A stretch of DNA of 64,000 nucleotides from Prostheceraeus crozeri (Eukaryota > Platyhelminthes > Polycladida > Euryleptidae). Positions 36,781-47,959 of the stretch are shown here, piece after piece. Below the pieces are notes generated by a model. It searched no databases. It saw only the letters and a program-made list of their open reading frames with translations, and was not told the DNA's origin. Both the position numbers and the translations under genes were made by a program. Positions within the stretch are counted from its first letter, which is position 1. Each line of letters opens with the position of its first letter. Location: NCBI GenBank assembly GCA_907163375.1, contig CAJQUW010009263.1:62001-126000 (forward strand), read 5' to 3'.

Positions 36781-37640
36781 CAAAATGATTTAAGTGTTCA
36801 CAACAGTCTGTTTAGTTAGTAGTTCTAACCAGCGCATTAGAACTTTTTGGAGTAAGTACATGAGCGAGGTTCTTAGTCGTTCACTGGTAAGCGAAGTAGC
36901 TTAGCAAACCGGATTTCCTGGTAACTGCCACTGAGATGGACTAATATTTTTCAGTTCATGAAACTGATGAATAAACTGAACTGATGCTTCTCAGTCTTAC
37001 ATTTACTATGGGGGAAACTAATTCTCACATCGCTTTTTGCTGTTCAGACAGACAGCCGTTTAAAGCAACTTTAAGACAGATCCGTACTGTTGTTTCTGAT
37101 CGTGAATATATCACAATACAATGTAAATGAGCAGATTACAGATCAGACCAGACAGGGATTTTTGAGGACATTTTAGCCGGCGTACCGCCGCATAAGAATT
37201 TTCGGTCGCCTTATGAAATATTTCATAAAATTTCTTTCAATTTCTGCAGGGTGAAAAATTATAGGTTGTGGCAAAACTAAAAGCCACAACATATATATTT
37301 GGCTTCATATATTTACGAGTCATATACTTCTGGGATGTAGGCTAATCTACTTGATGAATTTAATAGTGTGGGGTTGCCATCTGTCCAGGAATCCGGGATT
37401 TGGAGTTGGATGGCTTCCCTGTAGTGGCAGTTTTGTGAAAGTCAAAGTCGATTTGTGAGACAAAGGCAAACCAGGTACAGTTGTTTTCAACAGGGTGGTG
37501 GCCAGATTTCAAGCTTCAAATTCCCGGGCGATTCCCGGGCTATTACATCGAATTTCCACACCATTTTATTTATAATGACCAGATATTTTACTCCAATTAC
37601 ACCGCTCAAAAATTATCCGGACACTGCCTTAAACTATAGT
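36781..37640. other. No recognisable gene
   Basis: Spacer. CCGGGATT and TTCCCGGGC words near 37390 and 37525-37545 echo the repeat field at 30.3-31.7 kb. Confidence 0.4.
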
Positions 37641-39250
37641 AGTGCCTTTAGTAGGTGAGCTTACCGCAGATGCATTCAATGATTTCTTCGCTTCAGTTTT
37701 CCAGGATTCAAGTTCCTGTGATGTTGTATTACCAGATGATGATGTTGCTTCACCTGTCTTTACTTGTGCGGATGTGCATTCATGTTTGGAGAAGTTGAAG
37801 CGGAAAAGTAGTGGGCCTGATGGTCTTCCCCATTGGATTTTCCGTGATTTTGCATGTGTCTTCTCGCCATCGATAACGTACATTTTCAATGAGTGTATTT
37901 CGTCGAGATATGTTCCCAAGTGTTTTAAAATTGCAAAAGTTGTTCCCATAGCTAAATGTAATCGCCCAAGTGATGTTTGTGATTACCGGCCAATTTCCCT
38001 TCTTCCAGTTTTATCAAAAGTTTTTGAGAGACTTGTTAGCCGCACTCTGATACTGCCATATGTGAAGGACGTTTTGGATCAGTCCCAATTTGCATATTTC
38101 CCTCGACCAGGATCGGGTACTACCACTGCATTAACGTTATTATCAAATAAAGTGTTTGAATTTCTTGACCGCAAATCTGGTGTTGTTCGGGTGTTATCCA
38201 CTGATTTTTCGAGGGCTTTTGATAAAGTTTCCCATGATATCATTTTGTCTGGCATGATAAAGTTTCATTTTCCTGTGTTTGTGATAAAATTGATCTCCAG
38301 CTATCTTACTGACAGGAGTCAATTTGTTTTTTGGAATCAGGAAGAGCTCTTCCATTAGTAGTGGGGTTTCCCAAGGAAGTGTACTTGGACCATTGCTCTT
38401 CGGCTTGGTTGTGGATGGTTTTCACCCCTCGTGCAATAATTCCTTTGTAATTAAGTATGCCGATGATTTTACCATTTTACATTTCGTTCGTGGTGCTGAT
38501 GACGACAACCTACAGTAAGAGTGGGATAATGTTGCAATGTGGTCGAGTGAGAACAGGCTTTTATTGAATTCCTCGAAATGTGAAGTTTTGAATTTTAACA
38601 CGAAGAGAGATTATGTGCCTAAGACTGTCCAGATTTCTGTTGATCAGTGTTTGCAACAAGTGAATGAGATGAAGATTTTGGGTGTTGTGTATTCGTCAGA
38701 CTTAAAGTGGAACGCTCATGTCAAGTACATTGTTTAAAAGGATTTTTATTGTAAGGCAACTGAGGCGTTGTGATTGTCCACCCGATTTGATTTTTAAAGC
38801 TTATGTGTCATTTATCCGCTCAGTATTATTGTACGCTTATCCGTCCTTTTGCAATCTACCAGGCTATCTTTTCAATCAATTGTTAAAAGTGGAGAACAGG
38901 GTCCGACGTATCGCTAATTCAGACTGGACCCTTGATGATATTTTTAAGTCAGCTAACAGCATTTGTGAACGTTTGTTTCGTAACATTGAGTGCAACAGGC
39001 AGCATCCCCTCCGTTCCATGTTCGACGAACAGCATCAAACAGTGACCCGCAACACAATCTCTTCGCCAGCCAAGAACGAAGACGAAGAGATTCAAGGACT
39101 CATTTATCCGATTTTGTTCGCGCCAGTAATGCATGTGACTTTAATTTTTCATACTCTTATGTATGTCTGTGTTATGTTATGTAATTTGCTCACCGATTCA
39201 TGCCAATGTGATGTGAGGCAATAAAAACATTCTTATCTTAACTTATCTTC
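37641..39250 (+). mobile_element. CR1/Rex1-like LINE, RT to 3' end
   Basis: This is the longest LINE of the window. Frames in order give FNDFFASVFQ and SGPDGLPHWIF (RT0-1), VVPIAKCNRPSDVCDYRPISLLPVLSKVFERLV, a degenerate RT2 (DQSQFAYFPRPGSGTTTAL), STDFSRAFDKVSHDIIL (catalytic Asp), SGVSQGSVLGPLLF, then YADDFTILHF (catalytic DD), LLLNSSKCEVLNF, MKILGVVYSSDLKWNAHV and a C-terminal YVSFIRSVLLYAYPSFCNLP block. It ends with AATAAA and TTATCTTAAC repeats near 39220-39245. About four frame changes or stops are needed to read through, so it is dead but recent. The 5' endonuclease region is missing. Clade placement by eye only. Confidence 0.8.
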
Positions 39251-40311
39251 TGCCAGTGAACTAGTTATCAAATCTAAATGATTTCATATCGATGGAAAAG
39301 TTCGCTTCCTGAACTTTTCAGCGATCAAAAAATGCTTCATTTTCATCATCTGATTCATAAACTTCCATGAAGTTGTATTAAGCCGATTTATCAGACTTCA
39401 ATTTTCGAAACTGTTAAGTTGAAGCAACAAACTGCAATTTGGAGCGCTACATTTTCAACTGCAGCGTATTCATGCCATGAGAGAAAACCGGGATATCAAA
39501 ATGCAAATGTCAATACAGAAGCACGATGACACCAACTGATCCAGAAGTATCGACAAGAGAAACCAGGAGGACTGCGACAATGGACAAAGACCGTTAACGC
39601 CAGAAGAATTCCTATTTGTCATCCCGTTTTTATCAGTTTGCACAGAAAAAATGGACGCGTGGTAAACGTCATTTCTTCCTTGGATCCCCGGGCTCGGCCG
39701 CCACCCTAAATTGATATATTCCAGCGATATGTGACATTCATACTTCACAAACTTAATGATTCAATCACGCCATAGGCCCTATCACTCCACAAATGGAAAA
39801 TTATGTTTAGGCCTAAAGATTCTGATTGTAAAAAAATAATTTCCTTTTCATTTAGTAGTTTATTCACACAGACTCAAGCCTAAATACTGGGAAATACATT
39901 CTCAACGGTTGAAATAGTTTTTCGTTATGTTCGTACCACAAAACATAGTTTTATATTATCGTAAAAATAAATGGCCTTATATTCGAATGCACTGGTGCAC
40001 TTGAATTCTGGAACGATCATTTGCATTCAAGCTTCGAATATGCTCGTCCATGTGTTTATAGATGGAATGATAATTTGCGTCTTAATAAATGAATTTTACG
40101 CTTCGCCAATTGATGTAATAATGAAAATGTAATATAGTAGTACCTCAAAATGCGACAAAAATAGTTTCCGTAATTTGAATTTGTCATAAAAGATTTTTGC
40201 AGTTATGTGGAATGAAATTCAGTGGCTACCAAAGCAGCTGGCATTTAAGCGCTTTCAATCTTGAGCATATAATTTCACATTATTTATAATCAATAAAATG
40301 GAACTTTCTTT
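39251..40311. other. No recognisable gene
   Basis: AT-rich spacer up to the piggyBac target site. Confidence 0.4.
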
Positions 40312-40829
40312 TTAACCGTTAAACGGCGTTGCGGGGTGTTTTCCACCCCAAGTGATATTTAAATACACACAACTTCTGTTATACTCTAGTTCGATTGCTG
40401 AAATCTCATGACTTTTCTTGGATAATTATAATATTTTTTCAGTAGAAAAATTGGATTTATATTCCACATGGTTTATGATTTAGGAGTGATTTTATAGATT
40501 CCGGTGTTGCGGGGTGTTTTCTACCCCATTCAAAAAATGATACTTTTGTTCATTTTCTTTTCATCTAAACGAAATTTATCGCTGCCAAGTTGTTTAGAGT
40601 TACAATTCTGATGTTATTGACTTAGCAAGCGTTCACGTGATCGCTTTCCAAGAAATTCTGTCCTCCTATTTCCAAGAAATTCTATTCTCTGATTTCCAAG
40701 AAATTGCACCCTGCGAAGCTTGCAGTGGAGTTGTCTCACGACGTGATCGATTTCCAAGACAAAGCGCCCTCCTCTCGAATACGCCAATAAATTCAGTGCG
40801 TTTCTTATGTGGTTGCACATTCTGTCGAG

Positions 40830-42976
40830 ATGTCTGCATCAAGAAGGTCTCTTCCGGAAAGACAAGCTCGATTAATTGCGAACCGAATTCTGGCTAAAGA
40901 AGAAGAATTTCCTGAGAGCATAGAATCTGATGATGCTGCAGCAGCCGAAGTTGATGACGCTACCGTAGATCTTCCAACTGGAGATCATTATAGCGACGAT
41001 GATATATTGGATGTCGAACAACTTGAGAGAATTGTTGACAGTAGTCCTGAATCAAATAATTCAAGTGAAAGTGACTCAAACTCGTCGGACAATCTCTTAT
41101 CAGCCGCCTCATCTGTAGGTGGTGGAGCAATGATCAGTGCGAATGGAACCACGGGAAATAATTCAACCAGGCCATGGTGTTGGGCGTGCGTCATCTAGAA
41201 ATGTTTTCAATGTCGGAAATCAAGTCTTACGAGCTGGACTGCACCCACAATCAAATGAAGAATCTTTCCTCGTGTATTTTGAGGATATACTCGCAGAAGT
41301 CGTGTTATTCACAAATTTGGAAGGACGAAGAGTTGCTTCAGCAAGTGGAGTCACCTGGAAGCCGGTCACACTCGTCGAAATCAAAGCTTTTATCGGGCTT
41401 CTTATTATAGCAGGTAAGTCATGTTCTTATTTCTGGGCAACTATTCAAAATTCAATTTACTATTCTTTCTGTCTATATAAGTACTATTCAAAATTACTAC
41501 AGTAAAATCTATCTATGACATATTATCTCATAAGGAACAAAAAATAATGCGTTTTATAAAAAGATCGTCTTTATGAGTTTCGTTATAAAAGGAGAATTCT
41601 ATTTGGGACTTTTTGATGGGTTCGTAGAGAAAAATACAGGAGAGACGAATTTTACTCTATTTTTGCGTCCTTATTGACAGGCTAGTAATATAATACATAC
41701 ATTTACGCCTATGATGATGTTCATTGATAAGAAATTATGTAGGCTATTATGAACATTTTAGTTATTTGCATTCACATGCGGGATCTTTCTGTTTCAGGTT
41801 CGTTCAAGGCAGGTCGCCGTGATATCCAGGAAATGTGGCATCCTATCCGAGGACATTGTATATTTCGAGCTACAATGAGCTACATGCGGTTTTCACAAAT
41901 ACGAAAATGTATGCGATTCGATGATAAATTGCGCCGTGACCGGAATGACACTCATGCTCAATGCATCGCTTGCACGGAATTACATCGCGGGGCCGTTTTT
42001 ATGCGTCGACGAACAGCTAGTCGAGTTTCACGGACGTGTCTCATTTAGACAGTACATACCATCGAAACCCGGCAAATCTGGTATCAAGGTATTCTGGCTC
42101 GTGGATCAGGAAAATTCCTTTCCCCTGAAATGTTTGGTGTACATTGGTGCCGATACTTTGTCTGACGAGGAGAGAAATGCAAGCCATTCTATTGGAGAAG
42201 CTGTTGTCATGAAATTGGCGGAGAACTGGTTGAACAAAGGCCGCAACATCACTGCCGACAGTTGGTTCACATCGACTCAGTTGGCTGACCGACTCCTGAA
42301 GGAAAGGACCACAATAGTAGGAACCATGCGCCGAAACAATCGCTCGATACCTCCTGCCGCCAAATCAATTGCCGGGCGAAGGAAAAGGGACTATGTACAC
42401 TATTTGTCTGGGGCAAGGGTCCTTTGCTCATTTTGGGACAAGAAAAGGGTCCCGGTTCTCGTGCTTTCCACCATGCACTCATCCGCCATTCATTGTGAAA
42501 ACCAAAAACCCGAAATAATAGATTTTTATAACAGAAATAAAGGAGGAGTGCACACTCTTGATAAACTCTGCCGCTCGTATCGATGCCAACGCAAGTCTCG
42601 CCGTTGGTCATTTTCCGTTTTCATGGCGCTTGTTGATGTTGGTGTCGTGGCGGCTATGAGGACCATGTAGCAAAATGAACAAGAGATCGTTTCACATTTC
42701 AATTTCAAATGTGAACTGGGCTTCCAGTTGGCGATGCCTCTTGTTCGTCATAGAGCAACTCTTTCTAATCTAAAACGAAGCATCAAAGATTCCATGCGGC
42801 TCGTGGGTGTGACTTTTTCATTACCAAGAAATGAATCGATCGTCGCTCCTCTCCCGGCTAAGAGATGCCGATACTGTACCCGTCAGCAAGACAGAAAAAC
42901 TCGCATGCGTTGCAGCATGTGTACTGTTTCCGTTTGCAAAGACCACGCCTCCGTTTTGTGTCCTGACTGCTCGTGA
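40830..42976 (+). pseudogene. piggyBac transposase, spliced, with several lesions
   Basis: DDE transposase that cuts and pastes at TTAA. The N-terminal acidic, Ser-rich tail starts at ATG 40830 (MSASRRSLPERQAR). The DDE_Tnp_1_7 domain begins with VYFEDILAEVVLFTN and WKPVTLVEIKAFIGLLIIAG, is split by an intron (41414-41797, GTAAGT...TTTCAG), then continues MWHPIRGHCIFRATMSYMRF, FLCVDEQLVEFHGR (first Asp), ITADSWFTS (second Asp) and NKGGVHTLDKL (third Asp). A C-terminal Cys-rich RING-like domain (CRYC, CSMC, CKDH, CPDC) ends at 42976. Lesions: a frame change near 41170, a small deletion with frame change near 41945-41960, and an in-frame TAG at 42668. All three catalytic Asp are present, but the gene cannot give an intact protein. 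Confidence 0.85.
41414..41797 (+). other. Intron in piggyBac transposase
   Basis: Donor CAG|GTAAGT and acceptor TTTCTGTTTCAG. Joining restores G-S-F-K in phase 1, within the DDE domain. The intron holds a pogo-like degenerate stretch (around 41505-41610, with CGTTATAAAAGGAGAATTC). Confidence 0.75.
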
Positions 42977-43763
42977 CGTTTGGATTGATTATTTTTTCAC
43001 TATAGACCTATCTGTGACGTCAAATTATAATCGGTTTGTTTATTTCGTATACACTTTGTTGATTGTTTTATATGAACTTGAAGCTAAGATAAGGTTTCAA
43101 CACTGGGACAAAAATACATGTATTGATGACAATTATAGACGGAGCGTACTAACGGAATAGACGCTTTTTTATATACATTAGGGTCATATATCCGTTAGTA
43201 ACATGTTTTCATATAGTAGCCTATGACATAAGAAGGTCGTTCGATTACTATTTGATAGCATCAGACAATTTTACCTATCCCATAAAACATGAAAATATAA
43301 TAATGGGGTGAATAACACCCCACAACGCCGTTATCCTAGTAAAAAAGGCAACGTCGTTTAACGGTTAAGATGATTTTATTCAAATATCATATGTATTACC
43401 CCTTTTGCAACTGCAGTACTACACAAACGGCATGCACAATGCACATGCGAGCATTTCTATAGTGAGTTCTATCACTCAAGTGCTTTTTAAAAAATGCATG
43501 TAGTCTGCTACTTGCAGCTATAATCGATTATTCTTGCTCAACTGATTTTAACTGCAATGTATCATTAAAATACGAAAATTGTGTTTGGAATATCACAACT
43601 TTTAGCGCATAAGAAACGGACTATATTTGTATATCAATTTCATTAATAACCAACTACATACCCTAACAAAGCCTACAGATAATAGAGCAACTGAGTAAAT
43701 GCTTAGTAATTGACACTACTTAAAACTATCCGAGGTACAATCAAGGTCGTCTTAGCTTGGTAA

Positions 43764-43865
43764 TACAGTCGAACCTGTCTTATTGCCAATTCAAGGGACC
43801 GGCATAAACATTTGCATTAATACAGGTTTTGCAATAATAGAGGTTGCTGCAGACTAAAACACCTA
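43764..43865. mobile_element. pogo/Tigger-like terminal remnant
   Basis: ACAGTCGAACCTGTCTTATT, then AAGGGACCGGC and a TAATAGAGGTT word follow the pattern of pogo-family ends (CAGTCGAACCTC...GGGACC...ATAGAGG). No second end was found, so this is probably a solo or truncated copy. Confidence 0.35.
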
Positions 43866-44516
43866 TTTACTACGATTTTTTAATTATTACATCCATGCGT
43901 TCTGTGAAGGAAAAACTTTCATGAAAAATTACTTAGAAAAGAAATTAGTAATCTTGGCCTGTAAAAATCTACGACCTAAGTCACGTATGACAGCTGCCTC
44001 AAGGTGAAACTGTAGTACATGCATGTGATGTTAATTGATAGAACTGTGTACTCATGTATGCCTACAATTTAGGCTTTCATGTACAAAGCATTGTCGGTAC
44101 ACTATGCACAGCACCGGTATGGTATACTTTTGGTCTTATTTATCCTGGATGAAATCATCATCTTTGGAATGACGTCGATCATTAATAAAGTTTTAAGGTT
44201 TACAAGTACATGTAGAAAAACACAGGCACAGAAGTACTGTGACATAGGATACTTTCAATATGCGTGCTGATAAGAATACCTATCTCAAACAGCTTGATAT
44301 CGAGTTGTTATGAATTACCCAAGTTAATTCCGTGCGATCGACTACCGATGTTGATAACTTCCCCGAAACATGTAACATTATACAAAGTGAGGAGAAAGCA
44401 CGCTTATGCGACGTATAAGGTCTACACGTTTATGTGTAGGCTGCTTATAATAAGGCTTCGTAAATATAGCCTATGTACAAAGAAGGCCTACACAATCCAT
44501 GGATTTCATTTCAGTA
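43866..44516. other. No recognisable gene
   Basis: AT-rich host spacer just outside the likely left end of the Polinton. Confidence 0.35.
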
Positions 44517-44539
44517 GTAAGTAAAACTCCACCACTGGA

Positions 44540-44800
44540 CCGCGCAAGATGGCCGCCGTCGCTGACGTCCCCCTCCTGTCAGCCGAGTCGGTCGTGGTGA
44601 GCCGGCGTGTTGCTTCGAGTCTGACGTCCCCCCCCTCCTGTCAGTCGAGTCGGTCGTGGTGAGCCGCCGTGTTGCTTCGAGTCTCACGTCCCCCCCCTCT
44701 GGCCGGCCGACGTAGCGAGCGGTGGTTTGTGATGCACTCTCCAGGTTGGAGTGGTGTGCCGGCCAGGTTGGCGTGGTGTGCCGGCCAGGTTGGGAGAGTG
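44540..44800. repeat. GC-rich tandem repeats at the Polinton left end
   Basis: Two units of about 70 bp share CTGTCAGNCGAGTCGGTCG and GTGTTGCTTCGAGTCT, each joined by a GACGTCCCCCC run. They are followed by two copies of GTGGTGTGCCGGCCAGGTTGG. The same GTGCCGGCCAGG word returns at about 47999. Confidence 0.8.
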
Positions 44801-44809
44801 GAATGTCGT

Positions 44810-45225
44810 AGCTCACCTGAAAAAATCCTAAGTGTCAGAGTGGCTTTGTATGGTCAAAATTTTGAAAATTTTCCAAAATGTGGCATTTCAACCTGGGACC
44901 CTGACCAAAGTTTGTTTCATCAAACTTCACTGACCCCCCCCCCGACAGCGATCTTCTAACTTTGGTTCTAGTGGACGGATTTTGTCTTACAGCTACTCGT
45001 TCGAAAGAGGAGAAAAAACTGCTCGGTGACATTTTTTGTTGCGAGTCAATCGGACCAGCCGTTCAAAAGTTAGAGCTGTTACAAGATTTTAGGTCGGAGC
45101 TCACCTGAAAAAATCCCAAGTGTCAGAGTGGCTTTGTATGGTCAAAATTTTGAAAATTTTCCAAAGTGTGGCATTTCGACCTGGGACCCTGACCAAAGCT
45201 TTTCATCAAATTTCTCCGAACGAGG
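44810..45225. repeat. Direct repeat pair, about 110 bp
   Basis: Copies at 44812-44925 and 45100-45215 share AGCTCACCTGAAAAAATCC, the AAGTGTCAGAGTGGC block and the CCTGGGACCCTGACCAAAG end. A partial inverted match follows to 45360. Confidence 0.75.
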
Positions 45226-45525
45226 GGGGGAGGGGGTGGTCAGTGAAATTTGATGAAAAATGTTTTGGTAAAGGTCCCAGGTCGAAATTCGGAAGTTTTA
45301 AATTTTTCAAAATTTTCACCACACTGGAGCTCCCACACTTAGGAATTTTTTCACTTGTGGCATGTTACATGGACATGTGCTGACCCACCGACTTCCCGTG
45401 GTCATATGAGAATGGTTCAGGTGTCATATGATAGATAATGATGAGACGAATCGTTTGCAACAAACCGCATGTCGCTACCATGAATACTTTCGGAGATAGA
45501 GCCATTTTAAGTTTTCTTCCGAGCA

Positions 45526-45533
45526 TATATAAA
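45526..45533 (+). promoter_or_regulatory. TATA box (TATATAAA), promoter of the 46.2-kb gene
   Basis: TATATAAACC is followed some 30-40 bp later by the likely start. Splice-like GTAAG sites follow in the leader and a TTATCTTACAG precedes the ATG at 46156, so the leader is probably spliced (inference). Confidence 0.5.
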
Positions 45534-46155
45534 CCGCCGACAACGTAAGTCTGATCACTTCATCGAAAGACGAGGTAAGCGACGGTCGTCGCTCTGAGCT
45601 CCCGATATCGGGTGTTTCAAAGGACTCTATCTTTTGAAGTAGGCAAGCTATCTTCTTACTTCAAAGTTTGTGTGATAGAGTTTGATAGTGTCTTTACTAC
45701 TGATAAAATTTTTAAAAGTAGCATGAGAAGTAAAATGCGGATTTTTTTAAAAATTCTTAATTTTCAGTTTTTTCAAAGTTTTAACATGTAGACTAAGGTT
45801 TTCAAGTATGCTGAGTTCAAATCTGCTATCAGATTTGAAATTTAACTAAGTCTAAGGCATCTTTGAGGGGTTAGATCCCAGCTACTGATCACTACCTTTG
45901 ACTCGGCGTTGCTGTTACCACTTCGGGGCAGTGACAATGATGTCTTCAGCTGTAAATAGCGGGTATCGGGGAAGATCTCTCACTTCCCTAGTGATCAGTA
46001 CAAGGCCTTCGGGCTGTCGACGGGATTGAGTGCCACTCACTACACTCAAATCTCTCATTCCTCACTAAGTGTAATGCTTTAGGAATATGACTGTACTACA
46101 TGATTCGAAACTTATACAAATTTCATTATCTTACAGTTAACGAGAAATCTCAGTA

Positions 46156-47320
46156 ATGGCAAACGACAAGAACCGAAAATTCCACATCAAAATGTGCACA
46201 TGTGGGCGAATCAATCGCAGTGCGGACGCCAAGGCGCATGTTAAGAAGGCGGGCACTGACCACATGATTATCCTGAATAGGGTTGCGTGTGTAAAGTGTA
46301 GTGTTGAAGGGTGATGAGGATGAGGCGCGGTTTTACAGAGTGTATGCAGATTGCAGTGGAGGTTTGGTGAATGACCTGAGATTCATGCAGTTGATTGTTG
46401 AAGAGAGGGAGCGAATGTTGGCGATAGAGCGAGACGGCAAGGTGGAGAATGTTGTTGAGAATGATGAGTTGGCGAAAGCAGTTGCTTCGTTGGAGGCTGA
46501 GATTGAGCGAAAGAGAGTGCTTGAGAGTGATGATGAGGATGATGTGGATTTAGATAGGGAGCGTGTGAGGAAGCGTGCGAGGAAGTTGAGCTCTTCTTCC
46601 TCGGAGGTCTCCAACATAGTTGTTCAGGACCCCCCGCAGAGCTCATCTTCCCCAAAAGTGATGAGTGGTGGGATTCGTACGCAGTCGGCGAGGTGGTTGA
46701 AGGATGAAGAGAAGAAGCATGTGTCGCAGTAGATGGCGCATGATTTGTTGATAAATAAGTATGAGAGTTTGAAGAAGGTGAAAGATGAAGTCGTGAATGA
46801 GTTAGATGAGTTGAAAAAGAAGGAACTGAAGTCGAAGGAGATAGCGGATGAGAATATTCGAATGAGGCGTATTGTGACTGATTTGAAGAATAAGACGTGA
46901 GAGTTGGAAGAGAAGAATGATGACTGTGAGAAGAGGGCGAGTGCTGCAGAGAGAAGAATGAGAGATGCAGAAGCGAAGTTTGAGGAGATGATGAAGGAGA
47001 TGAGTGTGTTGAGAGCGAGGAATGTTGAGTTGGAGAGGAATGTGGCTCGGCGGGGTGATGAGAGACAGGCGTTTGAGAAGTTGGGGCGCATGAGGGATGA
47101 GTGGAATCGTTTGAATGAGGATAGGTTGTTTGAGTTTCACATCCCTATTCGGGATAATCATTTGGACGGTCAAGTCCTCGTCAACCAAAGTCTCGACGAG
47201 TCCATCATATGCTACAATGGCCATCCGACCAAGAAATGCTTGCATGCCACACTGAGAATGCGCGGACATTTACATAAATTTTCTGTTAGGAAGCGCGCGA
47301 GACTGCCTAAGGATGGCTAA
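46156..47320 (+). pseudogene. Coiled-coil protein of the Polinton left end, broken
   Basis: Treated as part of the virus-like element. It starts MANDKNRKFHIKMCTCGRIN, with a small Cys/His cluster (CTC...H...CVKC) that may bind zinc. It is followed by a long acidic and heptad-like region rich in E, K and R (EERERMLAIERDG, LEAEIERKRVLE, an acidic DDEDDVD patch, a Ser run, then ERRMRDAEAKFEEMMKEM), which should form a coiled coil. The C-terminal part (LFEFHIPIRDNHLDGQVLV) looks globular. About three breaks are apparent. Codons are GC-richer than in the core genes. I do not recognise the family. Confidence 0.5.
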
Positions 47321-47578
47321 CTTGGTAAGTGAAAAGCAAATAAGATAGCATATCCTATTCCAATACATATCATTTTCATTGCAGATCTTTTCCACGCCTT
47401 CACCACCCCATCACGTCACTCCCGAGAGCGAACCATCGGCTCTCTTAAGGGCCACCATGGGGCAAGACATGATAGAACCTCAACGCGGTTTGCCCTGGGC
47501 AGTCTTCAGACTGGCGAATACTATCATTAAGTTGAATCTGCTATCAGTCAACTTGAACGTTGCGTCGCGTTAGAGGGG

Positions 47579-47586
47579 TATATAAA
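47579..47586 (+). promoter_or_regulatory. TATA box (TATATAAA), promoter of the 88-aa gene
   Basis: TATATAAACC lies 34 bp upstream of the ATG at 47613, so the message would start almost at the start codon. Confidence 0.6.
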
Positions 47587-47612
47587 CCACTACCTCTCAT
47601 TTCATTTCAATC

Positions 47613-47879
47613 ATGCAGACACCGAACAGTCAAGTCAGCTCTCCTCGAGGACCGCAGTTAAGGCCGCGAAATTTATTTGATGAATTTGTTAGACCAGAGG
47701 TGCAAGACAGAGTCCACAACAATCTTGCTCGGATTGGCAATCCGATGACAGCAAGTGTTGTCAATCCAACGGAATGGCGCTACATTCCACTTTTCAGTCA
47801 CACACCAATTAGCGTGGAAGTCGACACTGCTACCAAGGAGAGAGTCAAAGACTCTCTCAGCAGAATCGGTAGGCTGTAA
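47613..47879 (+). CDS. Small Polinton protein, 88 aa, with duplicated motif
   Basis: An ATG-started frame directly behind a TATA box. It reads MQTPNSQVSSPRGPQLRPRN and holds two copies of a short motif: VQDRVHNNLARIG near residue 31 and TKERVKDSLSRIG near residue 74. In both, an R-V-x3-L-x-R-I-G core is kept, which suggests a repeated binding helix. It has no membrane segment or cysteines. The 88 codons form a complete frame. It lies between two direct repeats and upstream of the core genes, where early or regulatory genes of virus-like elements often sit. Function unknown. Confidence 0.5.
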   Translation: MQTPNSQVSSPRGPQLRPRNLFDEFVRPEVQDRVHNNLARIGNPMTASVVNPTEWRYIPLFSHTPISVEVDTATKERVKDSLSRIGRL

Positions 47880-47959
47880 GATGACGACTCCCGAGAACGA
47901 ACCACCGGCTCTCTTAAGGGCCACCATGGGGCAAGAGTAGTAAGAAAACGGCGAACACC

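Larger units (their letters stand above)
40312..43368 (+). mobile_element. piggyBac-type DNA transposon
   Basis: TTAA occurs at 40312-40315 and 43365-43368 as the target duplication. The 3,049-bp element starts CCGTTAAACGGCG and ends with CGTTTAACGG. Inside each end is a second inverted block (AACGGCGTTGCGGGGTGTT at the left, AACACCCCACAACGCCG at the right). One spliced transposase gene lies in between. The structure is full-length, but the gene carries lesions. Confidence 0.9.
47418..47945. repeat. Direct repeat pair, about 60 bp, with Kozak-like ATG
   Basis: Copies at 47418-47470 and 47887-47940 share CTCCCGAGANCGAACCANCGG and GCCACCATGGGGCAAGA. The second copy follows the 88-aa gene, the first precedes it, so the small gene sits between the two copies. 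Confidence 0.75.

Noticed and set aside
44079-44524. Small plus-strand frames before the Polinton as genes
   Set aside because: Short, AT-driven, no motif and no splice support.
46333-47269. Minus-strand Ser-rich frames opposite the coiled-coil gene
   Set aside because: Antisense shadows of the Glu/Lys-rich plus-strand frame.
47458-47574. 38-codon frame behind a perfect GCCACCATGG context
   Set aside because: The ATG context lies in a direct repeat whose second copy opens only a few codons, so the match is probably not a conserved start.
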